In this document: positions 7,999-16,520 of the stretch, in pieces
Layout of the letters: each line of letters begins with the position of its first letter
How positions within the stretch are numbered: the stretch's first letter is position 1
Source: AP-15 sp963762575
Lineage (GTDB): Bacteria > Pseudomonadota > Alphaproteobacteria > ATCC43930 > CGMCC-115725
Length of the DNA stretch: 64,000 bases
Assembly (NCBI GenBank): GCA_963762575.1
Contig: CAVXLL010000001.1
Coordinates: forward strand, 186,001 to 250,000
Reading direction: 5' to 3'
Translations under genes and position numbers: made by a program
Notes under the pieces: model-generated
The model's input: only the letters and a program-made list of their open reading frames with translations
Databases searched by the model: none
Told to the model about the DNA's origin: nothing

Positions 7999-9216
7999 CT
8001 AGCCCTGCGCGCGGATGAACGCCTTGACCTTGGGGTAGGTCTCGGTCTGCCAGCGGCGGCCGTGGAACACCCCGTAATGGCCGACTTTGAGCTGGAGGTG
8101 GTGCGTCTTTTGTACCGGCGGGATGCCGGTGCATAGTTCGTGCGCGGCGACGGTCTGCCCGACCGCGCAAATGTCGTCGTTCTCGCCTTCGACGGTCATC
8201 AGCGCGGTGCGCTCGATCGCCTGCGGCTCGACCAGGTTGCCGTGCACCCGAAAATGGCCGAGCGGCAGATCGTGGTCGTGAAAGACGCGCTTGATGGTCT
8301 GCAGGTAGAAATCCGCCGGCAGATCCATGACCGACGTGTACTCTTTGTAAAAAGCGCGAGTCGCCGCCGCGCTGTCGCCGTCCCCCTTGACAAGATTGTG
8401 GAACATCGACCAGTGCGCCGAGACGTGCCGGTCGAAATTCATGCTGAGAAAGCCGGCAAGCTGCAGAAAGCCGGGATAAACCCGCCGAAAGGCTCCAGGA
8501 TACCGCGCCGGCACCGTGGTTACGACGGTGCGGTCGAACCATTCGAGCGAATGCGCCATCGCGAAACGGTTGACCTCGGTCGGGTTCGCCCGAGGATCAA
8601 TTGGACCGCCCATCAGGACCATCGATGCCGGTTGGCAGGGGTCATCAGCCGCCGCCAGCAGCGAGACCGCCGCCAGCACCGGGACCGAAGGCTGGCACAC
8701 TGCTATTACATGGATTTCCGGCCCCAACAGACGAATGAACCGGCTCACAACATCGACAAAGTCGTCGAGATCGAACCGGCCATAAAGCAGCGGGATGTTC
8801 CGCGCATTCACCCAGTCGGTGATGTAGACATTGTGGTCGGGCAACAGGGTCGCGACGGTGCCGCGCAGCAGGGTCGAGAAATGGCCTGAAAGCGGCGCCA
8901 CCACCAGGACCGTCGGCTCGTCGTGGGCTCCCTCTTTGCGAAAGTGCAGCAGCCGGCAGAAAGGGTGCGATCCCACGACTTCTTCAGTGATGCCGAGCTC
9001 CTCACCGCCGATCACGACTTTGCGGATGCCGAATTCCGGCCGATCGTGCGACATCCCGGCATTGGAGAGCAGCTCCATCGCCGCCGCTGCGCTCCTCACC
9101 AGCGGCGCATTCTCGATCAGCGGCCATGGCTGGGTCAGCACGCCGCGGAAGAACTCGGCCATCAAGCGAATCGGAGCGAGTGCGTCGCTGTGTGCCTGGT
9201 AGGTGTCGTAGAGCAT
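7999..9216 (-). CDS. phaZ: intracellular polyhydroxyalkanoate depolymerase
   Basis: A 405-residue enzyme that hydrolyses stored poly(3-hydroxybutyrate) granules. It has the PhaZ1-type layout: N-terminal MLYDTYQAHSDALAP, an alpha/beta-hydrolase core with VVAPLSGHFSTLLRGT and ITDWVNARNIPL, and a nucleophile cysteine in HVIAVCQPSV (C174), as in the Ralstonia enzyme, not a serine lipase box. The catalytic histidine is probably in the VGHYGVFHGRRW block near the C-terminus. Length matches the family. It stands alone, with a promoter-sized gap upstream. Confidence 0.93.
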   Translation of the reverse strand: MLYDTYQAHSDALAPIRLMAEFFRGVLTQPWPLIENAPLVRSAAAAMELLSNAGMSHDRPEFGIRKVVIGGEELGITEEVVGSHPFCRLLHFRKEGAHDEPTVLVVAPLSGHFSTLLRGTVATLLPDHNVYITDWVNARNIPLLYGRFDLDDFVDVVSRFIRLLGPEIHVIAVCQPSVPVLAAVSLLAAADDPCQPASMVLMGGPIDPRANPTEVNRFAMAHSLEWFDRTVVTTVPARYPGAFRRVYPGFLQLAGFLSMNFDRHVSAHWSMFHNLVKGDGDSAAATRAFYKEYTSVMDLPADFYLQTIKRVFHDHDLPLGHFRVHGNLVEPQAIERTALMTVEGENDDICAVGQTVAAHELCTGIPPVQKTHHLQLKVGHYGVFHGRRWQTETYPKVKAFIRAQG

Positions 9217-9527
9217 ATATCCTCGAATTTACCCGTCCCGGTGCTCGGGACCTCCAAACTATCGAAACGCCTCCCATTTCGATCCATCCAAAGGCGAAAT
9301 CATCCCATCGCAAAACTTTTGTGATTTCAAGGATATATTTGCATTGCCAGTCATTTAGGCAAGGCGTAGGAGTTCTCCTCCCCGAGCTTTGCAACTATCG
9401 AGTGCAATGTTTGCAAACTTGGTTAATACGCCCATTTAGCGGGCGGATAGACAGGATTGCTTAGTTTTTAGGCATCCTGGCGGCGAAAACGCGGCCACTT
9501 CACGCGTTGATCTCCCAGTGGGGAGAC
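9217..9527. other. intergenic region, no gene seen
   Basis: 311 bases between the start of phaZ and the stop of the patatin-like gene. The composition is more AT-rich than in neighbouring genes (especially 9290-9430), as expected for the phaZ promoter. I see no convincing ORF, hairpin or RNA gene. Confidence 0.5.
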
Positions 9528-10571
9528 TCAGCGCGGCGGGGCGGCCAAGCCGCCGCGGACTTCGTGCACGACGATGGCGGAGAGGCGCGGCGGCGGCGCA
9601 AGCCAGCGAGGATGCGCAAGGCTGGTTCCAATGTCGCTTTCTCCGGCCCGCCACCGCCGCGTGACCGCGGCCGACGAGAAATCGGCCATCTTAACGGCAA
9701 AATCGGCGGCGTTGACCTCGTGAACCAGGTGCAGAATCGTCATTGTCGCATTGCTCGCCTCTGACAGGCATCGCCGGATGTCGATATCGGTGCGCTGGGT
9801 TGAGGGAATCCGCTCACCGAGCAAAGCAATTCTACGACGCAGGTCGTGAGTGCGGCGCATCGCGGCGATCTCCCGCGCGGTCCGGCTGATGCCACCGTGA
9901 GCCCCGGGCAATGGATCATAGCCGTCAATGGCAAAACATAGCGTATCGGCCGGACGCGCATCGTCCAGCGCCGAAACCGCGATTGCACTGCCGCCAAAAA
10001 GCTGCTCATCGATCGCGACCGGCGGCAAGCCCGGCAACGGGGTGCCGGCCAGCACGTGATCGGGGGTAAGGACGTGCCGATCGTTGTCGAAGAATGTCTC
10101 GGCGCCGGTCGTAAGGTTCAACGCGCCGAAAACGACCCGGATGGTTCCGGAATTGATCCGCTCGAAGTCGACGGTCTCCCCGATCAGCGCCCGCAATTGG
10201 CCGGCGGAAACGACAGGTTCGTCGTCGACAACCTGGATCGGCGTGGTGCGCGGCCCTCGCGATAGAAAGCTTGTGAGAGCCGCTTTGGCCCGCCGCGCGG
10301 GGCCGCGGGGGCGCCGTGTCGCCGCGCAACTGCTCAGCTCCCGCCAGAATTGGCGCAGCCTTGTCACGCGTTCATGCGGCAGATTCCCGGCGATAATCGC
10401 GGCATTGACGGCCCCAATGGCGGTGGCCGCGATCCAGTTCGGCCGCACGCCGCTTTTTTCGAGCGCCGCATAAGCGCCCGCCTGATAGGCGCCGAGTGCT
10501 CCCCCGCCCGACAACACCAACGCGATCCGTTCGAAACGGGCCAAGCTCTTATCCGGTCGCCCTCGCGCCAA
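9528..10571 (-). CDS. patatin-like protein lacking both catalytic residues
   Basis: A 347-residue patatin-fold protein. The oxyanion loop is present (LSGGGALGAY, residues 20-29), and the segment PDHVLAGTPLPGLPPV matches the bacterial patatins that carry a C-terminal DUF3734-like part. The nucleophile elbow, normally G-x-S-x-G, reads ATAIG (residues 49-53), with alanine at position 51 where the serine belongs. The aspartate of the usual W-D-G-G motif is also gone (LFGG, residues 191-194). Known patatins need this Ser-Asp dyad, so hydrolase activity is unlikely; a scaffold or regulatory role is possible. Confidence 0.8.
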   Translation of the reverse strand: MARGRPDKSLARFERIALVLSGGGALGAYQAGAYAALEKSGVRPNWIAATAIGAVNAAIIAGNLPHERVTRLRQFWRELSSCAATRRPRGPARRAKAALTSFLSRGPRTTPIQVVDDEPVVSAGQLRALIGETVDFERINSGTIRVVFGALNLTTGAETFFDNDRHVLTPDHVLAGTPLPGLPPVAIDEQLFGGSAIAVSALDDARPADTLCFAIDGYDPLPGAHGGISRTAREIAAMRRTHDLRRRIALLGERIPSTQRTDIDIRRCLSEASNATMTILHLVHEVNAADFAVKMADFSSAAVTRRWRAGESDIGTSLAHPRWLAPPPRLSAIVVHEVRGGLAAPPR

Positions 10572-10703
10572 GATGCACTCCCTATCGTCAGTCGACCATT
10601 TGCTCGATCAATCAACGCCTGAAGACTGCCCGCTGGATCCCGATCTGGCGCGGCCCGACATCATAGAAACTCCTGCCGGCGCGTCCAGTCTCGAAAGCCG
10701 CGC

Positions 10704-11612
10704 TCACCGCCCCTTCTTTTGCGAATGAATCGGCGGAAGCGATTTTAGGTAAACCGCAATCGCCCGCCGGTCCGCATCGTCAAGACGAGAGGTACTGCGC
10801 ACGACCTCGCCCATTGCGCCACCGACGAAGTCGAATTCCGGGGTCTGGCCGGTTTTCAGCAACGTCGTAATGTCCTCTTCGGTCCAGTTACCGATGCCAG
10901 TCTGCGGGTCGGGAGTTATGTTCGGGACCTGTTTGCCGTCCGGCCCGTGCGGGTTCCCGGCGAGAAAGCGGTCCGGCTCCATGGCGCCGAACCAATTGCG
11001 CGGTGTGTGACATTCGCCACAGTGGGCGAGCGCGGTAACCAGGTAGGCGCCGCGATTGTACGCTTCGGAGCGCTCCGGCGCCGGCCGGAACGGGCCGGGA
11101 GTGAAAAACAGCAGTTTCCAGAAGGTTTGCAGAAAGCGCCACGAGAATGGAAAAGGCACGTCGTGGGCTCGGTCGGCCTGCCGCACCGCGGGCAGTGAGA
11201 AAAGATAGGCTTTGATCGCCTGCACGTCGATGTCTGTGATCTTCGTAAAGCTGGGATACGGGAACACCGGGAAATAATTTGCGCCGTCCGGGCGCACGCC
11301 GTCGCGCAACGCCCGCAAAAATTCCTTGTCGCTCCAGCGGCCGATACCGGTCTCCGGATCCGGCGTTATGTTCGGGCTGTAGAAGGTGCCGAACGGTGTG
11401 GCGAGCGCCCGCCCGCCGGCATAGGGCCGGCCACCATGCTCGCGATCAGTGTGACAGTCCTCGCAGCCGGCGGCGTTCGCGAGATAGGCCCCTCGCGAGA
11501 CCGTGTCTGCCGCCGCCGAGAAGCCTAGAACCGGCAGCGATGCAACCGCTGCTGCCCATGACATTTGCTGGAAAATACCAGCTGAACCGGCCGTCCGTCT
11601 AATCCCATGCAA
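10704..11612 (-). CDS. diheme c-type cytochrome
   Basis: A 302-residue exported protein with an N-terminal signal sequence and two covalent haem sites, CEDCH (C50-H54) and CGECH (C198-H202). Each half carries the same PNITPDPxTGIG(R/N)W motif, showing an internal duplication. The layout resembles the cytochrome subunits of membrane alcohol, gluconate and aldehyde dehydrogenases, but these usually have three haems and sit beside a dehydrogenase gene, which is absent here. It lies just downstream of the cytochrome c' gene on the same strand. Confidence 0.87.
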   Translation of the reverse strand: MHGIRRTAGSAGIFQQMSWAAAVASLPVLGFSAAADTVSRGAYLANAAGCEDCHTDREHGGRPYAGGRALATPFGTFYSPNITPDPETGIGRWSDKEFLRALRDGVRPDGANYFPVFPYPSFTKITDIDVQAIKAYLFSLPAVRQADRAHDVPFPFSWRFLQTFWKLLFFTPGPFRPAPERSEAYNRGAYLVTALAHCGECHTPRNWFGAMEPDRFLAGNPHGPDGKQVPNITPDPQTGIGNWTEEDITTLLKTGQTPEFDFVGGAMGEVVRSTSRLDDADRRAIAVYLKSLPPIHSQKKGR

Positions 11613-11630
11613 GAGAGGGGTGAGAGGCTC

Positions 11631-12110
11631 CTATTTTTCGATCTTTTCACGGAACGTAGTATGGCAGCCGCCGCAACCGTTCTTGCCGAGATCGTTGAAG
11701 GCGGCTTCGATCGCGGTCTTGTCACCGCCGTTCACTGCCACGAGAAGGGCGTCGGCCTTGCTGGCGGCGGTTTTTTGAGCCTCGAGAAACTTGTTCCAGT
11801 CGGTCCAGATCACGGCCTTGGCTTCATAATCGCCGTCCGGGCTTCGCCCGCCGGTTCCGGGGGGGAACAACTCAGGGATTTTCTTGGTCGTCTGAGTGAG
11901 ATTGCTCGCCCCGGCTTTGGCTTGCGCCAGATCCCCCTTGCCGTCGAGATAGGCCTTCACGGCCCCGATATCCTTGCCCTGCTCCTTCATCGTGGCTTGG
12001 CGATCCTTGAGGACGGTTTCCTTGTCTTGCCCAACCGCCACCCCGCCCGCGCTGGCCACGACGATCGCTAACGCGGCTGCCAATATCGGCAATTTCGTAA
12101 TAGAAGACAT
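11631..12110 (-). CDS. cytochrome c' (class II cytochrome c)
   Basis: A 159-residue periplasmic four-helix cytochrome. It has a cleavable signal peptide (to about GVAVGQ), and the haem motif CGGCH lies at residues 146-150, close to the C-terminus as in class II cytochromes. Such proteins bind NO or carry electrons. The start at 12110 follows AGCGAGGGAGC; the frame is open further upstream without homology. Only 18 bases separate it from the diheme cytochrome, so the two are probably co-transcribed. Confidence 0.9.
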   Translation of the reverse strand: MSSITKLPILAAALAIVVASAGGVAVGQDKETVLKDRQATMKEQGKDIGAVKAYLDGKGDLAQAKAGASNLTQTTKKIPELFPPGTGGRSPDGDYEAKAVIWTDWNKFLEAQKTAASKADALLVAVNGGDKTAIEAAFNDLGKNGCGGCHTTFREKIEK

Positions 12111-12209
12111 GCTCCCTCGCTTTCTTGTCCGGCTAGGTTCAACTCGGCGGCACCAGTGCAGCCTAGCCTGCCGTCGTGGCAAGGCAAGACCGCGGCCATC
12201 GGCTCACCA

Positions 12210-12830
12210 TCACGTGATCGGGATTTCGATATGCTTTTTGAAGGCGGGCCGCTGACGCAGCCGCTCGAACCAGGCCTTGAGGTTCGTCAACGGCGGCCGC
12301 TCGATCGGAAAGGCGTGCCAGCGATAGACCAGGGTCCCCAGCGTGATCTCGGCGAGGCTCAGCTCCTGTCCGGCAAGGTAGGGATGGCCATCGAGCGCGT
12401 CATCCGCGATCGTCCAGGCGGCCAGCGCCTTGCGGCGCGCCGCCTCTACCGCAGCATGATCGCGCTCCTCCGGCCGGGTACGGATGAGACCGAACAGCAA
12501 GGCCCCCATTGGCGGGCCGACGCTGGAGAGTTGCCAATCCATCCAGCGCTCGACATGGGTTCGCGCCGGGGGGTCTTTCGGGTAGAGCCGCTCGCCGTTG
12601 CGCGTCGCACAGAGATAACGGCAGATCGTGTTCAATTCCCACAGGACCAGATCGCCGTCCTTGACCGTCGGCACGAGCCCGTTGGGGTTCAGCGCGAGGT
12701 ATTCCGGATCTTGATTTCCGCCAAAAGGCCCGCCCAAATCGGTGCGTTCATATTCGAGCCCAAGCTCGGCGCAACACCACAGCACCTTCTGCACATTGGA
12801 CGACGTCGTCCGCCCCCAAATCTTCAGCAT
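12210..12830 (-). CDS. glutathione S-transferase
   Basis: A 206-residue cytosolic GST. The thioredoxin-like N-terminal domain has SSNVQKVLWC at the active-site helix and NPNGLVPTVKDGDLVLWEL, the glutathione-binding cis-proline and W/E-S-like region; the all-alpha C-terminal domain carries the LSLAEITLGTLVYRW N-capping segment. Substrate unknown. It is monocistronic or the first gene ahead of cytochrome c'. Confidence 0.9.
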   Translation of the reverse strand: MLKIWGRTTSSNVQKVLWCCAELGLEYERTDLGGPFGGNQDPEYLALNPNGLVPTVKDGDLVLWELNTICRYLCATRNGERLYPKDPPARTHVERWMDWQLSSVGPPMGALLFGLIRTRPEERDHAAVEAARRKALAAWTIADDALDGHPYLAGQELSLAEITLGTLVYRWHAFPIERPPLTNLKAWFERLRQRPAFKKHIEIPIT

Positions 12831-12933
12831 TCGAGCCCCTCCGGTCGGATTTCAGACTATGGAGCCTCAGTTTTTCCCGAAGCGCAACAGCGCGGTGGGG
12901 CGAGAAGCTATATGATGGCACGAGGAGGTGCCG

Positions 12934-13182
12934 ATGAACCGATTTGGCTTTCTGCTCGTCGCTGTGGCTCTAGTGTCGCCGCTCAGCGCGGGGGCGACCC
13001 AACAGGGTCAGACGGCGTTGAAAAACTGGAAGACGATGGACACCTGCGCGAAGCAGGCGCAGACCGCGTATCCCGATTTCACCGCCGAATTGAACGCCAA
13101 ACGCGACGCCAAGCTGAAAGAATGCTTGAACTCCAATAACCTCCCCCCGCGAGAGCCGCTTGGGCAGCCCCAGTCCCGATAA
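12934..13182 (+). CDS. small secreted hypothetical protein
   Basis: An 82-residue protein with a signal peptide (MNRFGFLLVAVALVSPLSAGA) and a mature part of about 60 residues containing two cysteines (DTCAKQA and KECLNSN) that could form a disulfide. The ATG at 12934 is six bases after GAGGAG; a GTG two codons earlier is possible. I do not recognise a family. Its last codons are proline-rich (LPPREPLGQPQSR). Confidence 0.65.
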   Translation: MNRFGFLLVAVALVSPLSAGATQQGQTALKNWKTMDTCAKQAQTAYPDFTAELNAKRDAKLKECLNSNNLPPREPLGQPQSR

Positions 13183-13216
13183 TTCTGGGTCCCGATAATA
13201 AGGTGCCGGCCGGCGC

Positions 13217-14050
13217 TCAGCCGGCATGGCCCTCCTCCCAGCCCTCCGCCATCGGCGGCAGGGCAGGCACGCGCCGAAAAGCGCCTTCGTCCGATCTGTC
13301 GCGCGCTCTGTCGACGAGAGCGAGCTGAGTGTCGAGTTCGACATCCAAGCTGGAGGTGATCTCGAGCCGGGGGTCCTCGAACACATGCGTGCGGCGGCGT
13401 CGCCGCCACGCCATGACAGTCTCGTCGCGGGCTCGCAAGAGCGCTGCAATCTGTGGACGGAAGAGATGGATCATCGCGCCGATCCAGCGGTTGAGCATCG
13501 CAGACGGCTCCCTCTCGCCGATCACGAAACGATCCAGCATTCGGGTCACATCCTCGGCCCGGTACCAGGTCTCGCCGGTGACCCACCGATTGGTGGTAAA
13601 CAAGCGAATCGGGTCGCCGCGCACATCGATGGCGATCGCGATCAGGTGGCTCACTTCGTCTCGCGTGCCGTGCTTGAGCGGAGCGGCTTGCGGCGGCAGA
13701 GCCGCGACATCGGCAACCGCCAGCTCGGGAAGCAGCAGTGGCGCCACGCCGCCCGGCATGCCCTCGGCTCGCAGAAAAGTGTGGAAATGGCCGCGCTCCG
13801 CAGCTCTCTGGCCGTCCCGGGCATGCGCATGAAAAAAATATTGCGCATGGCTCGTCAAATCAAACACCTCCCCTTCGGGGTAATGGCGCCATTCGCAAAT
13901 CGGCGAACCGCCCGTGACCTCGTCGACGAGGTCGGTGTTGCGGTCGGCAAGGTCGCGCCGGCAATCCCGGATGTTCGCCGCGGCGGCTATCATCTGCTCG
14001 ATTTCGGCTTGGCTGACGCGCAAGCCTTCCTCGCGGTCCGAATTCACCAA
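13217..14050 (-). CDS. conserved hypothetical protein, DUF6969-like
   Basis: A 277-residue soluble protein. Notable blocks are CEWRHYPEGEVFD, then QYFFHAHARDGQRAAERGHF and HLIAIAIDVRGDPIRLFTTN. The histidine-rich HAHxxxxR...EHGHFH-like arrangement suggests a metal or nucleotide site, but this is inference. It recalls the family named DUF6969, of unknown function. It lies directly downstream of the lipid-transport operon on the same strand (38-base gap) and could be its last gene. Confidence 0.6.
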   Translation of the reverse strand: MVNSDREEGLRVSQAEIEQMIAAAANIRDCRRDLADRNTDLVDEVTGGSPICEWRHYPEGEVFDLTSHAQYFFHAHARDGQRAAERGHFHTFLRAEGMPGGVAPLLLPELAVADVAALPPQAAPLKHGTRDEVSHLIAIAIDVRGDPIRLFTTNRWVTGETWYRAEDVTRMLDRFVIGEREPSAMLNRWIGAMIHLFRPQIAALLRARDETVMAWRRRRRTHVFEDPRLEITSSLDVELDTQLALVDRARDRSDEGAFRRVPALPPMAEGWEEGHAG

Positions 14051-14087
14051 CCGACCACCTCATGCGAACAAAACGCGTCCAGAATAG

Positions 14088-14729
14088 CTAAGCGGATTTA
14101 ACCGACAAAGCGGGATTGGTGACCGTCCAAACGACGATGTCCTTCATCACCCCGCCGAGCGCCTCATCGAATGCCGATACGATGCTCGGAACGTCGTTGG
14201 CGGAAGCGCGCTGGCGCCGCTCGAACGAGGTTTGCGCGATGACCTCGCGGGTGGTGGGGTTGACGAGCCTGACGATGATCGCGACCCAGATTTCGGGTGG
14301 CCCATTGGCCGAGTCGTAGACAGCCTCGAAGTGACGAATTTCGGTCTCGAGGATGAAGTCCGCTCGCAATCCAACCAATTCCCGGTCGATTGCGGTGACC
14401 GCCCTGCTGTTCTCGAAGGACTGAAGAATCGCTGTCTGCACCAGGAGGGGAGCGCGGTCCGTCCACTCCGAATCGGCAAAATAGTCGATCGAGACCGGTG
14501 ACCGGCTCAATGCGATGCGCGATTTGTCGAGCCCTGCCGGGGCGAGAGGCTCGTTGATGAGGAGCTGCACGGAGCGGTGCGGCAAGCCCGCCGGATAGGT
14601 ACTCTTGGGGGTGAGGCGATAGAGGTGTACAGGCTCGCCGCCGCCCAGCAAGCCCGAGCAGCCGGCCAGGCTAAGTATCAGGACGCTCGGGACGAAGCGG
14701 CGCGACAGGCGAGCCGTCGGCCGTCTCAT
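14088..14729 (-). CDS. ABC-transport auxiliary lipoprotein (PqiC/DUF330-like)
   Basis: A 213-residue outer-membrane lipoprotein. The lipobox LSLAGC places the lipidated cysteine at position 24; the mature domain opens with VHLYRLTP, as in the ABC-type transport auxiliary family. It is thought to act at the outer membrane end of an MCE phospholipid-transport path. The gene overlaps the MCE gene by four bases (ATGA), so it belongs to the same operon. Confidence 0.85.
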   Translation of the reverse strand: MRRPTARLSRRFVPSVLILSLAGCSGLLGGGEPVHLYRLTPKSTYPAGLPHRSVQLLINEPLAPAGLDKSRIALSRSPVSIDYFADSEWTDRAPLLVQTAILQSFENSRAVTAIDRELVGLRADFILETEIRHFEAVYDSANGPPEIWVAIIVRLVNPTTREVIAQTSFERRQRASANDVPSIVSAFDEALGGVMKDIVVWTVTNPALSVKSA

Positions 14730-15670
14730 TGCGGCTTGTACCCCTCCCGCCGCTCGCCGAACAGCAGCCGCGCCGGGTCGCGTTCGACCGAGGCTACAAA
14801 TCTCGACAGGCCGGCGATGAACCGCTGCATGTCGCTGACCAGGTTGCTGACCTGGGTCAAGGTCGCCTGGGTGAATTCGTGCAGACCCGGACGGTTTTCC
14901 TGCAGCACCTGCTGCAGCTGCCGGTTGGTGTCGACCAGGTTTTTGGCGAGCCGGTCGAAGTCGGCAAGCGCCTGCGAGGCGTCGTCCTTCAGGCCGCCCT
15001 TCCCGGAGAAGCCACGATCGATGTGGTCGAGCAATGTCGTCATCTCGAGCACGGCTGTGTTCGCGTTGCCGACGAGCTCGCTGACTTCTTTGCTCGGCGC
15101 GACAAAGGACTCGGTTATCGTCCGAACATTCTGGAGGCTGTCGGACACAGCTGTGCGGTTCTGCTCCGACAGCAGGTCGTTGAGATTGTTGACGGCGACC
15201 GTCAAGCGATCCAACAATTGAGGCCCTGCCTCGGTCACATGCTGGATAACCGAGCTTCCCGACGCGATAATCGGATAGCGATGACCCGGCTCCGGCTCGA
15301 GATCCTTGGCGTCTCGGGTCCCGCCGCGGATTTGGATCGTACCGACGCCACTCAACAGGTTTGTGTCGACAAAGGCCCGAGCATCGGTCTTGATCGGAAC
15401 GAGATCTGTGTCGATCTCGACCGTGACCTGGATCTTTTCGAGGTCGTCCGGATCGACCCGGACATCGATCACCCGGCCGACGGTGATCCCGTTGTACTGG
15501 ACCACCGAGCCTTTGCTGAGGCCGGTAACCGATCCCGTGAAAAAGATATAATACCGCTTGAAGTCTTGCGCGAACTCGACCCGGCCCAGCGACAGCACGG
15601 CTACAAAGCCAAGAACGATGACGGCGAGGACAAACGCGCCGACTGCCACATAATGGGCTCTGGTTTCCAT
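14726..15670 (-). CDS. mlaD: MCE/MlaD-family substrate-binding protein
   Basis: A 314-residue inner-membrane-anchored periplasmic protein. One N-terminal helix (VAVGAFVLAVIVLGFVAVL) is followed by a single MCE domain at about residues 35-120 (VTGLSKGSVVQYNGITVGRV and the conserved GVGTIQIRGG) and a long helical C-terminal part. MlaD-type proteins shuttle phospholipid between the membranes in partnership with the ATPase and permease encoded immediately upstream. Direction of transport cannot be judged from sequence. Confidence 0.9.
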   Translation of the reverse strand: METRAHYVAVGAFVLAVIVLGFVAVLSLGRVEFAQDFKRYYIFFTGSVTGLSKGSVVQYNGITVGRVIDVRVDPDDLEKIQVTVEIDTDLVPIKTDARAFVDTNLLSGVGTIQIRGGTRDAKDLEPEPGHRYPIIASGSSVIQHVTEAGPQLLDRLTVAVNNLNDLLSEQNRTAVSDSLQNVRTITESFVAPSKEVSELVGNANTAVLEMTTLLDHIDRGFSGKGGLKDDASQALADFDRLAKNLVDTNRQLQQVLQENRPGLHEFTQATLTQVSNLVSDMQRFIAGLSRFVASVERDPARLLFGERREGYKPQ

Positions 15671-15695
15671 CTACTTTCTCCTGAGTAAGCGCGGC

Positions 15696-16520
15696 TCAAA
15701 CCGGGGCTGCGCTCTGCGCTCCTTGCCTGGTCACGTCCGCGGCTTCCGAGTGCTGCGCCGCCCGCCCGCGTGGACCGTGAAAATACGCGTGAATCCAAGG
15801 ATGATTGTCCTTGAGGAGCTGTTCCAGTGTGCCGACGCGCAGCTTTTTGTCCACCAACACCGCAACTCGGTCGCAGATCGCGAACAGGCTGTCGAGGTCG
15901 TGGGTCACCATGAACACGGTCAACCCGAGACTGGTCTTCAGATCCCGTATCAACTCGTCAAAAGCGCCGGCGGCAATCGGATCGAGACCGGCGGTGGGCT
16001 CATCGAGAAAGACGACTTCCGGATCGAGCGCAAGGGCGCGGGCAAGCCCGGCGCGTTTCCGCATGCCTCCCGACAGCTGCGCGGGATACTTCTCTCCCGC
16101 GTCCTCCGGCAGCCCGACCATGCCAACTTTGACCGCCGAGATCTCGTCCATGAGGTTCAGCGAAATGTCGAAATGCTCCTTGATGGGCACTTCGATGTTC
16201 TGCGCGACAGTCAACGAGCTGAACAGGGCGCCGTCTTGAAACAGCACCCCCCATCGTTTTTCGATCTCTCGCCGCTGAGCGTCGCTCATCGCCAAGACAT
16301 CGCCCCCGAAAACTTCGACCTTTCCTTCGACTGGGCGGTTCAGGCCGACGATCGTCCGCAGCAGGACCGATTTCCCGGAACCGGAACCGCCGACGACCCC
16401 AAGCACTTCACCCCGTTGGACATCGAGATCGAGACCGTCATGCACCGTCTCGGCGCCAAACCGGTTGACGAGACCACGCACCCGGATGATCGGTTCCTCC
16501 ATATGATCCGCTGCACTCAT
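15696..16520 (-). CDS. mlaF: ABC transporter ATP-binding protein, MlaF-like
   Basis: A 274-residue ATPase. Walker A is GGSGSGKS, the signature LSGGMRKRAGLARAL, and Walker B VVFLDEPTAGLDP; the switch histidine is in VTHDLDS. The start at 16520 overlaps the permease stop by four bases. The GGMRKR form of the signature is characteristic of MCE/Mla-system ATPases. An open frame extends much further upstream but is the shadow of the permease gene. Confidence 0.92.
   Translation of the reverse strand: MSAADHMEEPIIRVRGLVNRFGAETVHDGLDLDVQRGEVLGVVGGSGSGKSVLLRTIVGLNRPVEGKVEVFGGDVLAMSDAQRREIEKRWGVLFQDGALFSSLTVAQNIEVPIKEHFDISLNLMDEISAVKVGMVGLPEDAGEKYPAQLSGGMRKRAGLARALALDPEVVFLDEPTAGLDPIAAGAFDELIRDLKTSLGLTVFMVTHDLDSLFAICDRVAVLVDKKLRVGTLEQLLKDNHPWIHAYFHGPRGRAAQHSEAADVTRQGAQSAAPV

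Noticed and set aside
12156..13139. 327-codon plus-strand frame
   Set aside because: Mostly antisense to the GST gene and overlaps the small secreted protein in a different frame; no domain is visible.
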